Positions 1 to 9,077 of a stretch of 64,000 nucleotides of DNA are shown here, one piece after another. Where the stretch lies: the NCBI GenBank assembly GCA_026075535.2, contig AP026539.1, positions 3,038,001 to 3,102,000 on the forward strand. The letters run 5' to 3'. The translations under genes were made by a program, and so were the position numbers. The stretch comes from Tricholoma matsutake. Its lineage: Eukaryota > Basidiomycota > Agaricomycetes > Agaricales > Tricholomataceae. The notes below the pieces were generated by a model. It was not told the origin of the DNA and ran no database searches. It was given only the letters and a program-made list of their open reading frames with translations. How positions within the stretch are numbered: the first letter of the stretch is position 1; each line of letters opens with the position of its first letter.

Positions 1-253
1 GAAGTGCTGCGTGGAATACCGGGTGTATTTTCCACTGTTCTGGTAACTTCAGTCGATAGGAGAGTGGGCTCAGGACCTTCTTGATAGAGAATGGTCCTTC
101 TCTTTTCGGTGCGAGCTTCTTTGTTTGGTGCATTGTTCTGAGGTTCTTCACTTCTAGCCACACTCTGTGTCCTTCTTTGAATGGGGTGAAGTGCCTTGTA
201 ATTCTTTCTGCCATCATTTGTCTGGCCAACTCATGAGTTGCCTTTGCTTTGTC

Positions 254-1000
254 TCAGGCCCGTTGCAGTGCAACTATTTGTTTTTCTATGGCCGGTATGT
301 TTGTCTTCAGGTAGGGGAGTGGGATCGCCTTGGGCTCATAGCCCATCATGAGATAGAATGGGGAGTTCTTCTGTATGGAGTGCATTCTCTGGTTGTGCGT
401 GAACTCCACGGTCAGGAGGAGGTGCTTCCAATTCTCCTGGTTGAAGATCCATAAGTATACTTCCACTTCCTGGTTCCCCTGTTCTGTCTCCCCATTGGTC
501 TGGGGGTGGTATGCTGTGCTCATTGCCAGCTTGATTCCGAGCAGTCTTCCTAGCTCCTGGAACAGGTGCGAGGCAAATCTGGGATCTCTGTCAGAGATGA
601 TCTTGTCTGGGAGGCCAAATCATTTGTAGACATTGTCTAGATAGAGGGTGGCCGCTCCCAATGCATCCACAGTTTTTCTGCAAGGGATAAAAATTACCCC
701 CTTTGTAAGCCCATGGTCTACCACGACCATGAGTGCATCATAACCATCGGACTCTGGTAGGTCGGTTATGAAATCTGTCGTCACTATCGCAAATGGTCTT
801 GTCGCTTCGGATTTAATTGGTCGTAGAGGTGGTGTCATCGGGTGGGTGTTGACCTTCATTTGCTGGCATGTTGCACATCCAGCGATGTAGTTTTTGATGT
901 ACATCATCATTCCTGGCCACCAGTACTCTCTCCTAACCATTTCCATTGTCTGCCACTGTCCCAGATGTCCACTGGTCACTCCTTTGTGGTATTTTTGCAC
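254..1000 (-). pseudogene. Element A integrase region, broken
   Basis: Two open pieces on the minus strand (1000-620 and 523-254) carry Ty3/gypsy integrase sequence. The first begins just after the HHCC zinc region, with the GHLGQW and WWPG motifs and a C-x2-C pair (CATCQQ), and then the first catalytic aspartate in TTDFITDLPES. The second holds the AYHPQTNGETEQ motif that contains the catalytic glutamate. The pieces are in different frames, so at least one frameshift separates them. Bases 1-250 continue the C-terminal part, recognisable by LKLPEQWKIHPVFHA in the reverse complement. An intact integrase needs both pieces in one frame, so this copy cannot encode one. Confidence 0.8.
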
Positions 1001-1045
1001 CAGCTTCTTTCATAGATCTCCATTGTCTGGGACATAGCACCTGTC

Positions 1046-3304
1046 TCAGAAAAATAGAAGGCTGTCCTCTATTTTCCAATCTTCCAATGCCAACTTTATC
1101 GGCGGAGTTCCTTTTGTCTTTAGCACTTCAATTGTGCTTTCTACCAGATCGTCTTTCATGATACTCCCTGTGAGTAAGTCATGCATTTCGGTGTCAATGA
1201 ATTTCACAAATACTGCTTCTGGCAGCATTGTGACGTCTTCATTATCGTTGTCTTCTTCCAGTACATGATCTGCTCTCCCTGACAACACATCACTCTGCAC
1301 CATCTGTGATCCAGCCACATGGATGATTTGCAAGTTGAATTCCGATAGGAATAGGCTCCATCTTGCCTGTTGTCTGTTCAATTTCTGTGCCGTTCGGAAG
1401 TACGTCAAGTTCTTGTGGTCCGACAGGATTACCACCGGGTGTCCTGAACCCACTAGGTAGTGTCTCCAGGTCTCTAGTGATTGTATTATCGCTAGTAGCT
1501 CCCTGTCATAAATCTCGTAGTTCCGTTTCATTGGTGTCAGCACATGCGATATGTATCCGCACGGGTGCCAGTCCCCATTTGTGTCCCTTTGTCTCAGCAC
1601 TCCTCCTGTAGCGTGTTTTGAGGCATCTGATTCGATTGTGAATGGCTTTGTTGGGTCTGGCATCAGCAGTACCGGTGCTTCTGCAAATTTCCTTTTCAGT
1701 GTTTGAAAGGCTTGTTTGCATTCCATTGTCCAGTTGAACGTCTTGTCCTTCTTTGTCAGTTCATTAAGCGGTCTGCTTGTCTCCGCAAAATGTCCAATGA
1801 ATTTCCTGTAGAAATTCCCAAATCCCAGGAAGGATCTGACTGCCTTTACGTTAGTCGGGGTAGGCCAATCCTGTATACCTGCCAGTTTCATGTTGTCCAT
1901 GGCAATTTCATTGGGTCGGATGATTAGACCCAAGAATTCCACTTCGTGGACATCAAACTTGCATTTCTCCAGCTTCAGGTATAAGTCATTTTCTGCCAGT
2001 CTTTGCAGTGCCCTCTTTGTCCTTTCCTGGTGTTCGTTCTGATCCTTGGAGAATATCAGGATGTCGTCCATGTAGATCACGAGCCATCCTTCTCCGATCA
2101 TGTCGCGGAATATCTCATTCATCATTGCCTGGAAGGTCGCCGGTGAGTTGCATAATCCAAAGAACATCACTGTTGGCTCAAACAGCCCCCGATTTGTCTT
2201 GAAGGCTGCTTTCCATTGATCTCCGTCTTTGATTCTGATGTTGTGATATCCCCATCGGATGTCCAATTTTGTAAACCATTTCACCCCTCTTAGTTTGTCC
2301 AACAGGTCTCCTACCAGCGGCAGCAGGTAGGTGTTCTTGATCGTTCCGTTATTCAAGTACCTGTAATCTTGGCAAGGTCGTAGCATGTCCAAGTCCTTCT
2401 TTGCAACGAAGAAGAATGGCGATGCCATGGGCAATTTCGATGGTCGGATGTATCCTTTCTGCAGGCTTTCATCGAGAAACTCGTCAAGTTTCTTTTGTTC
2501 TGCTGGTGACAGTGGGTAAACCCTGCAATCCTTCACTACAAAGTCCAGTTTCAGTTCAATCTCATGATCCCAGGGTCTTGATTCTGGGAATTGTTCCAAT
2601 GCTTCCTTTTCAAATATCCGTTGGTACTCCTTGTACTGTTCAGGGAGTAGTTTATCTAGGGTCCTCTGTTCAGGGTCTCCTTCCTTCTTGTGTGTCAGGT
2701 GTTGAGAGACCAATGTCTTTGCCCTAATCCAGATATTTTGTCCATAAGCATATCGTGGTGATCCTTTTGCCTTTACAATCTGAGAGATTGTCTTCATCGT
2801 TGGAGAATATCCATATCTTGGCTCATTGTATTCCTCCATCAGCGGTGTCTTAGCTGGCTCAAATATTCCAATGACAGGTTCTCCTCGGATGTAGGCAACT
2901 AGTAGTTCATCATCTTCGATCCTTAGTTCGGGTGTCTCTTTCAGTTGTTCCATTGCCTGTTCCATTGCCTGTTCGTGGTTTGCCTGTGCTGGGTTTTCCT
3001 TCCCAGTGTCTTCTTCATCTTGTGGCCCAATGGGCTCTGCATCTTGAAGAGTCGTGATCGCAATCTCTTCATCGTCAATTTCTTCAATCATTGCTTTTCT
3101 TGTCTCAACGCGCATCTTGCTCCTTTTTGGTTCTTCGTGGAGGACTCCTCCTATCAGTTTCGCCTTGGCGACAACTCTTCGGCATTGCTCTCGGCATTCT
3201 TCTTTTGCCAGTTCTTCTTTCTTGTTTTTCAGGGCTATCTTTTCCCTTGCTTTCACGACTATTCGGGCCAGTGCCAGTTGTCCTTCTTCTTTTCTAGCAG
3301 CCAA
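1046..3304 (-). CDS. Element A pol: reverse transcriptase and RNase H
   Basis: A 752-codon open frame. The N-terminal ~200 residues are a charged linker (many K, E and Q) that follows the protease. The reverse transcriptase follows: the IRPSKLPMASPFFFV region, then [20 protein letters not shown], and the active-site YMDD at 2063-2074. The RNase H contains the ESDAS and YDRELLAI motifs, ending near the SDHKNLTYF region and a short connection toward integrase. The order is typical of Ty3/gypsy. The frame is open for its whole length, unlike the same region of element B, where CGA codons in RT have become TGA. The protease and integrase either side are in other frames, so the element as a whole is defective. 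Confidence 0.88.
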   Translation of the reverse strand: MAARKEEGQLALARIVVKAREKIALKNKKEELAKEECREQCRRVVAKAKLIGGVLHEEPKRSKMRVETRKAMIEEIDDEEIAITTLQDAEPIGPQDEEDTGKENPAQANHEQAMEQAMEQLKETPELRIEDDELLVAYIRGEPVIGIFEPAKTPLMEEYNEPRYGYSPTMKTISQIVKAKGSPRYAYGQNIWIRAKTLVSQHLTHKKEGDPEQRTLDKLLPEQYKEYQRIFEKEALEQFPESRPWDHEIELKLDFVVKDCRVYPLSPAEQKKLDEFLDESLQKGYIRPSKLPMASPFFFVAKKDLDMLRPCQDYRYLNNGTIKNTYLLPLVGDLLDKLRGVKWFTKLDIRWGYHNIRIKDGDQWKAAFKTNRGLFEPTVMFFGLCNSPATFQAMMNEIFRDMIGEGWLVIYMDDILIFSKDQNEHQERTKRALQRLAENDLYLKLEKCKFDVHEVEFLGLIIRPNEIAMDNMKLAGIQDWPTPTNVKAVRSFLGFGNFYRKFIGHFAETSRPLNELTKKDKTFNWTMECKQAFQTLKRKFAEAPVLLMPDPTKPFTIESDASKHATGGVLRQRDTNGDWHPCGYISHVLTPMKRNYEIYDRELLAIIQSLETWRHYLVGSGHPVVILSDHKNLTYFRTAQKLNRQQARWSLFLSEFNLQIIHVAGSQMVQSDVLSGRADHVLEEDNDNEDVTMLPEAVFVKFIDTEMHDLLTGSIMKDDLVESTIEVLKTKGTPPIKLALEDWKIEDSLLFF

Positions 3305-3421
3305 TTTCTCCAGCTCTCTGGTGGCCAGCTTTTTCCACTGTGCTCGTTCTTCCTCGGCAGCTTTCTTCTTGAGGGCGAGCTTCTCTTGATCTCTAGCAAT
3401 GATGCCTCAGCACCATGCCTG

Positions 3422-3931
3422 TCATTCTTCTTTTGTCATGTCTAAGGGGTTCTTCTTCTTTTCGGCTCCCTTCTGACGCCATGACAGGTGTTCATCATCG
3501 GTTTTCTTGGTCTGTACCCTACCGATAAGGATTCTCCCTCCCCCATGTGAGAATTCAGGGTGGGTCTTGTCATTCGTCCTGAATTGGAAGGTTCCAATTC
3601 TCCAGTCGATTACTGGATTGATTCTCCTGAGCCACGGCAAGCCCAAGATGACTGATTCCTTTCCCAGTCCTGCAATGAGGAAGGTCATTGGGAAAGTCCT
3701 TCCATTGATCGTCAAGAGTCCCTTGGCATAGTGGGAAATCTCCCCTTTCTTGTTTGGGGTTCTGTCCACATTCTTGACCTTGATCACCTTCTCCAGGGGG
3801 TACAGTTCAAATCCGCCGTCCTCTGTGAATTCATGACTCATGAATATCCCTCCTGCTCCTGAGTCGAGTAGGGCTTCGGTTTTGATGGCTTTCCCTCCGC
3901 CTGCTCCTAGCACTTTGACATCTAAACACAT
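3422..3931 (-). pseudogene. Element A aspartic protease region
   Basis: A 169-codon frame with the retropepsin active-site context LLDSGAGGIFMSHEF near residue 22, a second conserved block near ILGLPWLRRINPVIDW, and a basic C-terminal part. Pepsin-like proteases of LTR retrotransposons work as dimers and cut the Gag-Pol polyprotein; the catalytic D-S/T-G triad is present here. It sits between gag and the RT frame but is separated from both by frame changes, so I treat it as part of a broken pol gene. The element B homologue has asparagine in place of the catalytic aspartate. Confidence 0.8.
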
Positions 3932-4114
3932 AGATTAATTCGTCAAAGTGGCTAGTAGTACAGAGCAGACAGAGAGTTCGGTGGTACCTGGCATCGAGGC
4001 AGGCCACCCCTTTAAAAACCCTCATCTCCGATGGCAGCGACAGCTGTCACTTTCTCTTCTCCATCAAGTTCATTCAAGATCGCTCAGATCTTTGAGTAGG
4101 CTTCTTTGCCTTTG

Positions 4115-4852
4115 TTATTTGGGAAAGGCCCTTGTTTCCCCTTTCTTGTGTTCAGTTGCTCTGTGTCCAGGCTGGTGGCACACAAAGCACAACCCTTTCT
4201 TCATGTGTTCGATCCTCTCTTGGTAGGAGAGGCGGTTGATCTCGAGTGGGGTTTCCTTTGCCTTAGAGGCCGGGAGCTTCTTCATAAAAGTCTCCTGTAG
4301 CCTCCCTGTTATGGCCTTTGCTCTTCTCCACTGTCCATCGTACTTAAAGGTGGCATTGATCATTCCTTCAAAGGTCATAGGGATTGTTTCCATGTTGAAA
4401 ACTCTTTCGAGGAGCTTGGGGTTCAACCCATCCATAAAGAGTTCAATGAGGGCAGTGTCGTCGTTGATTCCCACCTTCTCTTGCAGGATTCGGAACTGTG
4501 CAATGTAGTCCTCCAGGTCCTGTCCCTGCTTCAATGTCTTCATCTCAGTTCTGGCCCTGCCAGCTTTGTCAATTGGCGTGAATGCTGTCTTGAGTGCCAA
4601 TTCAAAGGCTGACCAAGTTCCTAGGTCCTCTCTTTCTGCCCATGTCTGTGCCCAGGGCACAGCGGTTCCTCCATTCATGAAGGACAATGTGAAGATGATT
4701 GTCTTCTCATTGGTGTCATAGATTCCGTGGTTCACTCTCAAATAGAGTTTTACTTCTTGTAAGAACTTTGCAGTTCTTGTTCAGTCCCCTGTGAAGTCAG
4801 AGGGGGTGTGGATTCTAATCTCCTTGGTAGATGCGGTGGGTTCGGTAGACAT
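4115..4852 (-). pseudogene. Element A gag with CCHC-like knuckle
   Basis: Gag of the same type as element B: start ATG at 4852, body containing the SAFELALKTAF and YIAQFRILQEK blocks typical of the retrotransposon gag family, then a single zinc-knuckle-like motif C-x2-C-x4-H-x4-H (CFVCHQPGHRATEH). A TGA at 4791-4793 interrupts the frame about 20 codons in; element B has a sense codon there. After the knuckle the frame closes at 4115, earlier than in B. Gag forms the cytoplasmic particle that packages element RNA; this copy cannot make the full protein unless the early stop is bypassed. Confidence 0.8.
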
Positions 4853-5136
4853 GTTGGCATTGTTGTTGGATAAGGAGAATGGGTCTCATTCTGGAGTTTC
4901 TTCTGTATCAAGGGATCTAAAGTCCTCTTTGTCGAGGTATTGGGGTTCTTCGTCACTGGTTCTCTTTGAGAACCACTTCTGTGCTGGTTCCGAGTATCGT
5001 ACTAGTTGACCCTGGTATCTATACCATGGGGTTCTTCCTGATGATGATGCTCCAGTTGGAGGTCTGTCTGGGCTTTGTCTGAAAGACGTTGTGTCTGCAC
5101 CTAGGTAGGTGGACTTCGTAGATCAGCTTGACCTTT

Positions 5137-5892
5137 TGTTAAGACTATAGGTCTTTAACTCAGCCTTGGCTTCGTGTGTTACAGTTGGAGGCTTTCCAAC
5201 TGTCTTGTATCGCACTAGGAGACTTTCCTAGTGTATCGGGCTTCCTGCCTTCACTTGGTTACTTCCTCAAGTCATCACAGCTATCCATACTCAGAGGCTT
5301 TCTGAGTAGACCATCGGTTTGTGTATCACAGTTGGAGGCTTTCCAACTGTCGAGTTCGAGTTATCACAGCTAGGGGCTTCCTAAGCTGTCAAGTGTTCTG
5401 GTTGAGTCTAAGACCATTGATTGAATTAGGTCAAGCTGAGGAATACAGACAGTATTACTACAGCTTATATACGGTTCAAAGATATCTGTTGTCCAATCAG
5501 AGTGCAGGATCGTTATCAAGTATAAATAGAAAGAACAATAGAAAAGACAGGCCTCATGCCTTGCATGAGGCATCCGATGTTACAGAGTGCTGCGGCACAG
5601 CATGTCAGGGATCGATAAGAGAATAGCCTCATGCCTGGCATGAGGCGTCCGATGTCATGGATCCGATGTCAAGGATCCGGTGTCAAGGACATGCTGCAGC
5701 GCAGCATGTTGATCGTGAGTGTCCAACGTCATGGACCTCATGTCAAAGGGCTGTTGTATCACAGCATGCATGGGAGTGGGTTCGGATGCATGGAGTCACC
5801 ATGCATCAAAGCATCTCCCATCGGAAGTGAGTCAAATCGAACAAGAAAAATGAAGTGCCCGGTCTTGCAGGTCCGGATAACAAATCGTAACA
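5137..5892 (-). repeat. Element A 5' LTR (756 bp)
   Basis: Bounded by TGTTAC (reverse complement at 5892) and TAACA (at 5137), aligning with both LTRs of element B. A TATA-like TATATAAG lies at 5464-5471 (reverse complement). Downstream of it in the transcript direction, 5389-5181 holds six stem-loops with loop AAGCC or AAGTC (GGCTT/GACTT on the plus strand). The first stem-loop of the B array is missing here. The U3 part carries palindromes built on ATGCTGC/GCAGCAT and CCTCATGC/GCATGAGG. Confidence 0.88.
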
Positions 5893-6391
5893 GTGGCTGC
5901 TGGGGTTGCATCTGGGTTGCGTTTCCACCATTCGTTGATGTGTTCCTTGATAGACCTGCCAGGGATACTTCGAGGGGTGAATTGTCTGTTTGGGAGTACG
6001 ATCTTTCCTTCCATGTTTCTCTTACACTTCCCTTTGTTCAAGTACGACTGACAAACCATACAGTCAGGAATAAAATGTCCTGATAAACCGCAAAATACGC
6101 AAAGGAGTGCGTCGATGTGTGCCTGTCTGTCTGCTGAATTAGTGCGAGGATTTTTAGTACCTGCGATATGTGTAGCAATGGTGCTAGCAAATCGTTCAAA
6201 CATTGCATTTAGATCTTCAGTTTTAATCGTAATAGTTCCAGGTGACGAGGTGACCACATTTCCAACATTCAATGTCAAGTGCGATGAGGAAGTCGATTGG
6301 TGGATTACTGAGTTTGATGTGTTGGAGCCTGCTAGTACAAATTTTGCCGCATCATGAATGTCGTTGAGTGGATATGGATCATTGGGATAAT
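5893..6391 (-). pseudogene. Element E gag, C-terminal part
   Basis: On the minus strand this is the continuation of the gag that begins at 14372. The join across element B is direct: the upstream half ends in KFPDHY just before B, and this part begins YPNDPYPLNDIHDAAKF just after it, in the same frame once one copy of ATAAT is removed. It carries a CCHC zinc knuckle, CVFCGLSGHFIPDC (C-x2-C-x4-H-x4-C). Its 3' end is cut at 5893 by the insertion of element A. This type of gag is common in Agaricomycete Ty3/gypsy elements. It is dead: split by two insertions and carrying stops in the upstream half. Confidence 0.85.
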
Positions 6392-7182
6392 TGTTACGAT
6401 TTGACCCGCAAGACTGGGCACTTCATTTTTCTCGTTCGATTTGACTCACTTCCAATGGGAGACACTTTGACACATGGTGACTCCATGCACCTGAACCCAC
6501 TCCCATGCATGCTGCAATACGACAGCCCTTTGACACGAGGTCCGTAATGTCGGACACTCATGATTGACATGCTGCACTGCAGCATGTCCTTGACACCGGA
6601 TCCTTGACATCAGATCCGTGACATCGGACGCCTCATGCCAGGCCTGAGGCTACTCTCTTATTGTTTCCTGATATGCTGCACCGCAGCACTCCTTGACATC
6701 GGATGCCTCATGCGAGGCATGAGGCCTATTGTCTCTATTGTTCTTGTCTATATTTACCTGATAAGCATCTCACTTTCCGATTGGACGATAGATAGTCCTG
6801 GAACAGTATATAAGCTGTAGCTACACTCTGTGTATTCTCCAGCTTGACCTAATTCAACCAATGGTCTTAGACTCAACCAGAACACTTGACAACTAAGGAA
6901 GTCCCTTAGTTGTGATACACTTGAACTTGACAGCTTAGGAAGCCCCTAGCTGTGATAACCCAAACTCGACAGTTGGAAAGCCTCCAACTGTGATACATGA
7001 ACCAACAGTCTACTCAGAAAGCCTCTGAGTACAGAAAGCCGTGACAACTTGAGGAAGTACCCAAGTGAAGGCAGGAAGCCCGATACACTAGGAAAGTCTC
7101 CTAGTGCGATACAAGACAGTTGGAAAGCCTCCAACTGTAACACACGAAGCCAAGGCTGAGTTAAAGACCTATAGTCTTAACA
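6392..7182 (+). repeat. Element B 5' LTR (791 bp)
   Basis: Starts TGTTACGATT and ends TCTTAACA. A TATA box, TATATAAG, is at 6807-6814, so transcription probably begins near 6835-6845 (inference). That places the stem-loop array 6889-7138 inside the transcribed R/U5 part. The U3 part (about 6480-6730) is unusually palindromic: the ACATGCTGC/GCAGCATGT pair near 6568-6588 and the GCCTCATGC/GCATGAGGC pairs near 6640 and 6707. The bases after the LTR (AAAGGTCAAGCTGC) do not match a primer-binding site that I recognise. Confidence 0.92.
6889..7138 (+). other. Array of seven stem-loops with loop AAGYC in the B 5' LTR
   Basis: Seven consecutive inverted repeats, each with an 8-10 bp stem around the loop AAGYC. 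The clearest are ACAACTAAGG-AAGTC-CCTTAGTTGT (6889-6913), ACAGTTGGA-AAGCC-TCCAACTGT (twice, the last ending at 7138), TACTCAGA-AAGCC-TCTGAGTA, and CACTAGGA-AAGTC-TCCTAGTG. Two others (ACAGCT...AGCTGT and ACTTG...CAAGT) are imperfect. The stems differ from one another but stay complementary, while the loop and the GTGATAC-like linker are conserved. This points to a selected RNA structure in the 5' leader. The function is unknown; packaging, dimerisation or translation control are guesses. Confidence 0.8.
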
Positions 7183-7466
7183 AAAGGTCAAGCTGCTCTA
7201 CGAAGTCCACCTACCTAGGTGCAGACACAACGTCTTTCAGACAAAGCCCAGACAGACCTCCAACTGGAGCATCATCATCAGGAAGAACCCCATGGTATAG
7301 ATACCAGGGTTGACTAGTACGATACTCGGACCCAGCACAGAAGTGGTTCTCAAAGAGAACCAGTGATGAAGAACCCCGATACCTCAACAAAGAGGATTTT
7401 AGACCCCTCGATAAAGAAGAAACCCCAGAACAAGACCCATTCTCCTTATCCAACAACAATGCCAAC

Positions 7467-8318
7467 ATGTCCACTGAACTGACCACATCGACCAAGGAGA
7501 TCAGGATACGAACCCCCTCCAACTTCACAGGGGACCAAACTAGAACTGCGAAGTTCTTACAAGAAGTGAAACTCTATTTGAGAGTGAACCATGGAATCTA
7601 CGACACCAACAAGAAGAAAATCATCTTCGCATTGTCCTTCATGAATGGAGGAACCGCTGCGCCCTGGGCACAGACATGGGCAGAAAGAGAGGACCTAGGA
7701 ACTTGGTCAGCCTTTGAATTGGCACTCAAGACAGTGTTCACATCAATCGACGAAGCTGGCAGGGCCAGAACTGAGATGAAGACATTGAAGCAGGGACAGG
7801 ACCTGGAGGACTACATTGCACAGTTCCGAATCCTGCGAGAGAAGGTGGGAATCAACGATGGCACCGCCCTCATCAAACTCTTCATGGATGGGCTGAACCC
7901 CAAGCTCCTTGAAAGAGTTTTCAATATGGAAACGATCCCAACAACCTTGGAAGGAATGATCAGCGCCGCCTCCAAGTATGATGGACAGTGGAGGAGAGCA
8001 AAAGCCATAATGGGGAGGCTGCAGGAGGCTTTTACGAGGAAGCTCCTGGCCTCTAAGGCAAAGGAAACCCCACTCGAGATCAACTGCCTCTCCTCCCAGG
8101 AGAGGATCGAACACATGAAGAAAGGATTGTGCTTTGTGTGCCACCAGCCCAGACACAGAGCAACTGAACACAAGAAAGGGGAAAGAAGGACTGAGGACTG
8201 GCCATCCCCAAAGAATAAAGGAAAAGAAGCCTACTCTAGGATCCGAGTGATCATAGGAGAACTAGATGAAGAAGAAAAGAAAGAAGCTCTCACTGCAATT
8301 GAGGACGAGGGTTTTTAA
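7467..8318 (+). CDS. Element B Gag
   Basis: A 283-codon frame starting at the MSTELTT methionine, the same start as the homologous gag in element A. It contains the retrotransposon gag core (SAFELALKTVF, YIAQFRILREK, LFMDGLNPKLLERV) and a zinc knuckle variant C-x2-C-x4-H-x4-H (CFVCHQPRHRATEH). It ends at TAA (8316-8318). It would form the particle that packages element RNA in the cytoplasm. The frame is intact, but the rest of the element is not, so at most it could act in trans. The 3' part includes a charged linker (KNKGKEAYS...EEEKKEA) that in many gypsy elements leads into the protease. Confidence 0.82.
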   Translation: MSTELTTSTKEIRIRTPSNFTGDQTRTAKFLQEVKLYLRVNHGIYDTNKKKIIFALSFMNGGTAAPWAQTWAEREDLGTWSAFELALKTVFTSIDEAGRARTEMKTLKQGQDLEDYIAQFRILREKVGINDGTALIKLFMDGLNPKLLERVFNMETIPTTLEGMISAASKYDGQWRRAKAIMGRLQEAFTRKLLASKAKETPLEINCLSSQERIEHMKKGLCFVCHQPRHRATEHKKGERRTEDWPSPKNKGKEAYSRIRVIIGELDEEEKKEALTAIEDEGF

Positions 8319-8335
8319 AGAGGTGGCCTGCCTCG

Positions 8336-9041
8336 ATGCCAGGTACCACCAAACTTTCTGTCTGCTCTGTACTACTGGCCACTTTGAAAAATCAATCTAT
8401 GCGCTTAGATGTCAAAGTGGCAGGGACAGGCAGAGGAAGAGACATCAAAACCAAAGCCCTACTCAACTCAGGAGTGGGAGGGATATTCATGAGCCATGAA
8501 TTTGCAGAAAGCAGTGGATTCAAATTGCACCCCCTGGAATGGGTAATCAGAGTCAAGAACATGGATGGAACCCCAAACAAGAGAGGGGAAATCTCCCACT
8601 GTGCCAGAGGACTCTTAACGATCAATGGAAGGACTTTCCAAATGACCTTCCTGATTGCAGGACTGGGAAAGGAATCAATCATCCTAGGTCTGCCATGGCT
8701 CAGAAGTGATCGACTGGAAGATCAGAACCTTCCAGTTCAGGATGAAGGACGAGACTTACCCAGAGTTCTCATATGGAAAAGGAAGAACCTTTATTGGTAG
8801 GGTACTGACCAAGAAAACTGACGATGAACACCTGTCATGGCACCAAAGGGGAACCGAAAATAAGAAGAACCCCCTTGACATGACAAAAGAAGAACGACAG
8901 GCATGGTGCCAAGGCATCATTGCTAGAGATCAAGAAAAGCTTGCCCTCAAGAAGAAGACTGCCGAGGAAGAACAAGCACAATGGAAAAAGGTGGCCACCA
9001 GAGAACTGGAGAGACTGGCCACCAGAAAAGAAGAAGGATGA
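8336..9041 (+). pseudogene. Element B protease region, frameshifted, active-site Asp to Asn
   Basis: The frame 8336-8800 carries the retropepsin fold sequence but reads LLNSGVGGIFMSHEF where element A has LLDSGAGG: the catalytic aspartate codon has become AAC (a G-to-A change). Near 8700 the sequence loses bases around the GLPWLR block, and the protease C-terminus continues in another frame (8706-9041). The copy is therefore inactive by both a substitution and a frameshift. Confidence 0.82.
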
Positions 9042-9077
9042 CTGGCGTCAGCCCAAATAGTCGCAAAACTAAGGGAA

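Larger units (their letters stand above)
1..5892 (-). mobile_element. Element A: Ty3/gypsy LTR retrotransposon, partial, decayed
   Basis: The element reads right to left. Its 5' LTR is 5137-5892, followed by gag, protease, reverse transcriptase/RNase H and integrase remnants down to base 1, where the C-terminal pol region leaves the window, so the 3' LTR is not seen. It is the same family as element B: proteins and LTRs align along their length. The LTR starts with TGTTAC at 5892 and ends TAACA at 5137. It lies inside the gag gene of element E, in the same orientation as that gene; the five bases beside the LTR (5893-5897, GTGGC) would be the target duplication, but its partner is off-window. 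The RT/RNase H frame is long and open, whereas gag and integrase are broken. Confidence 0.9.
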
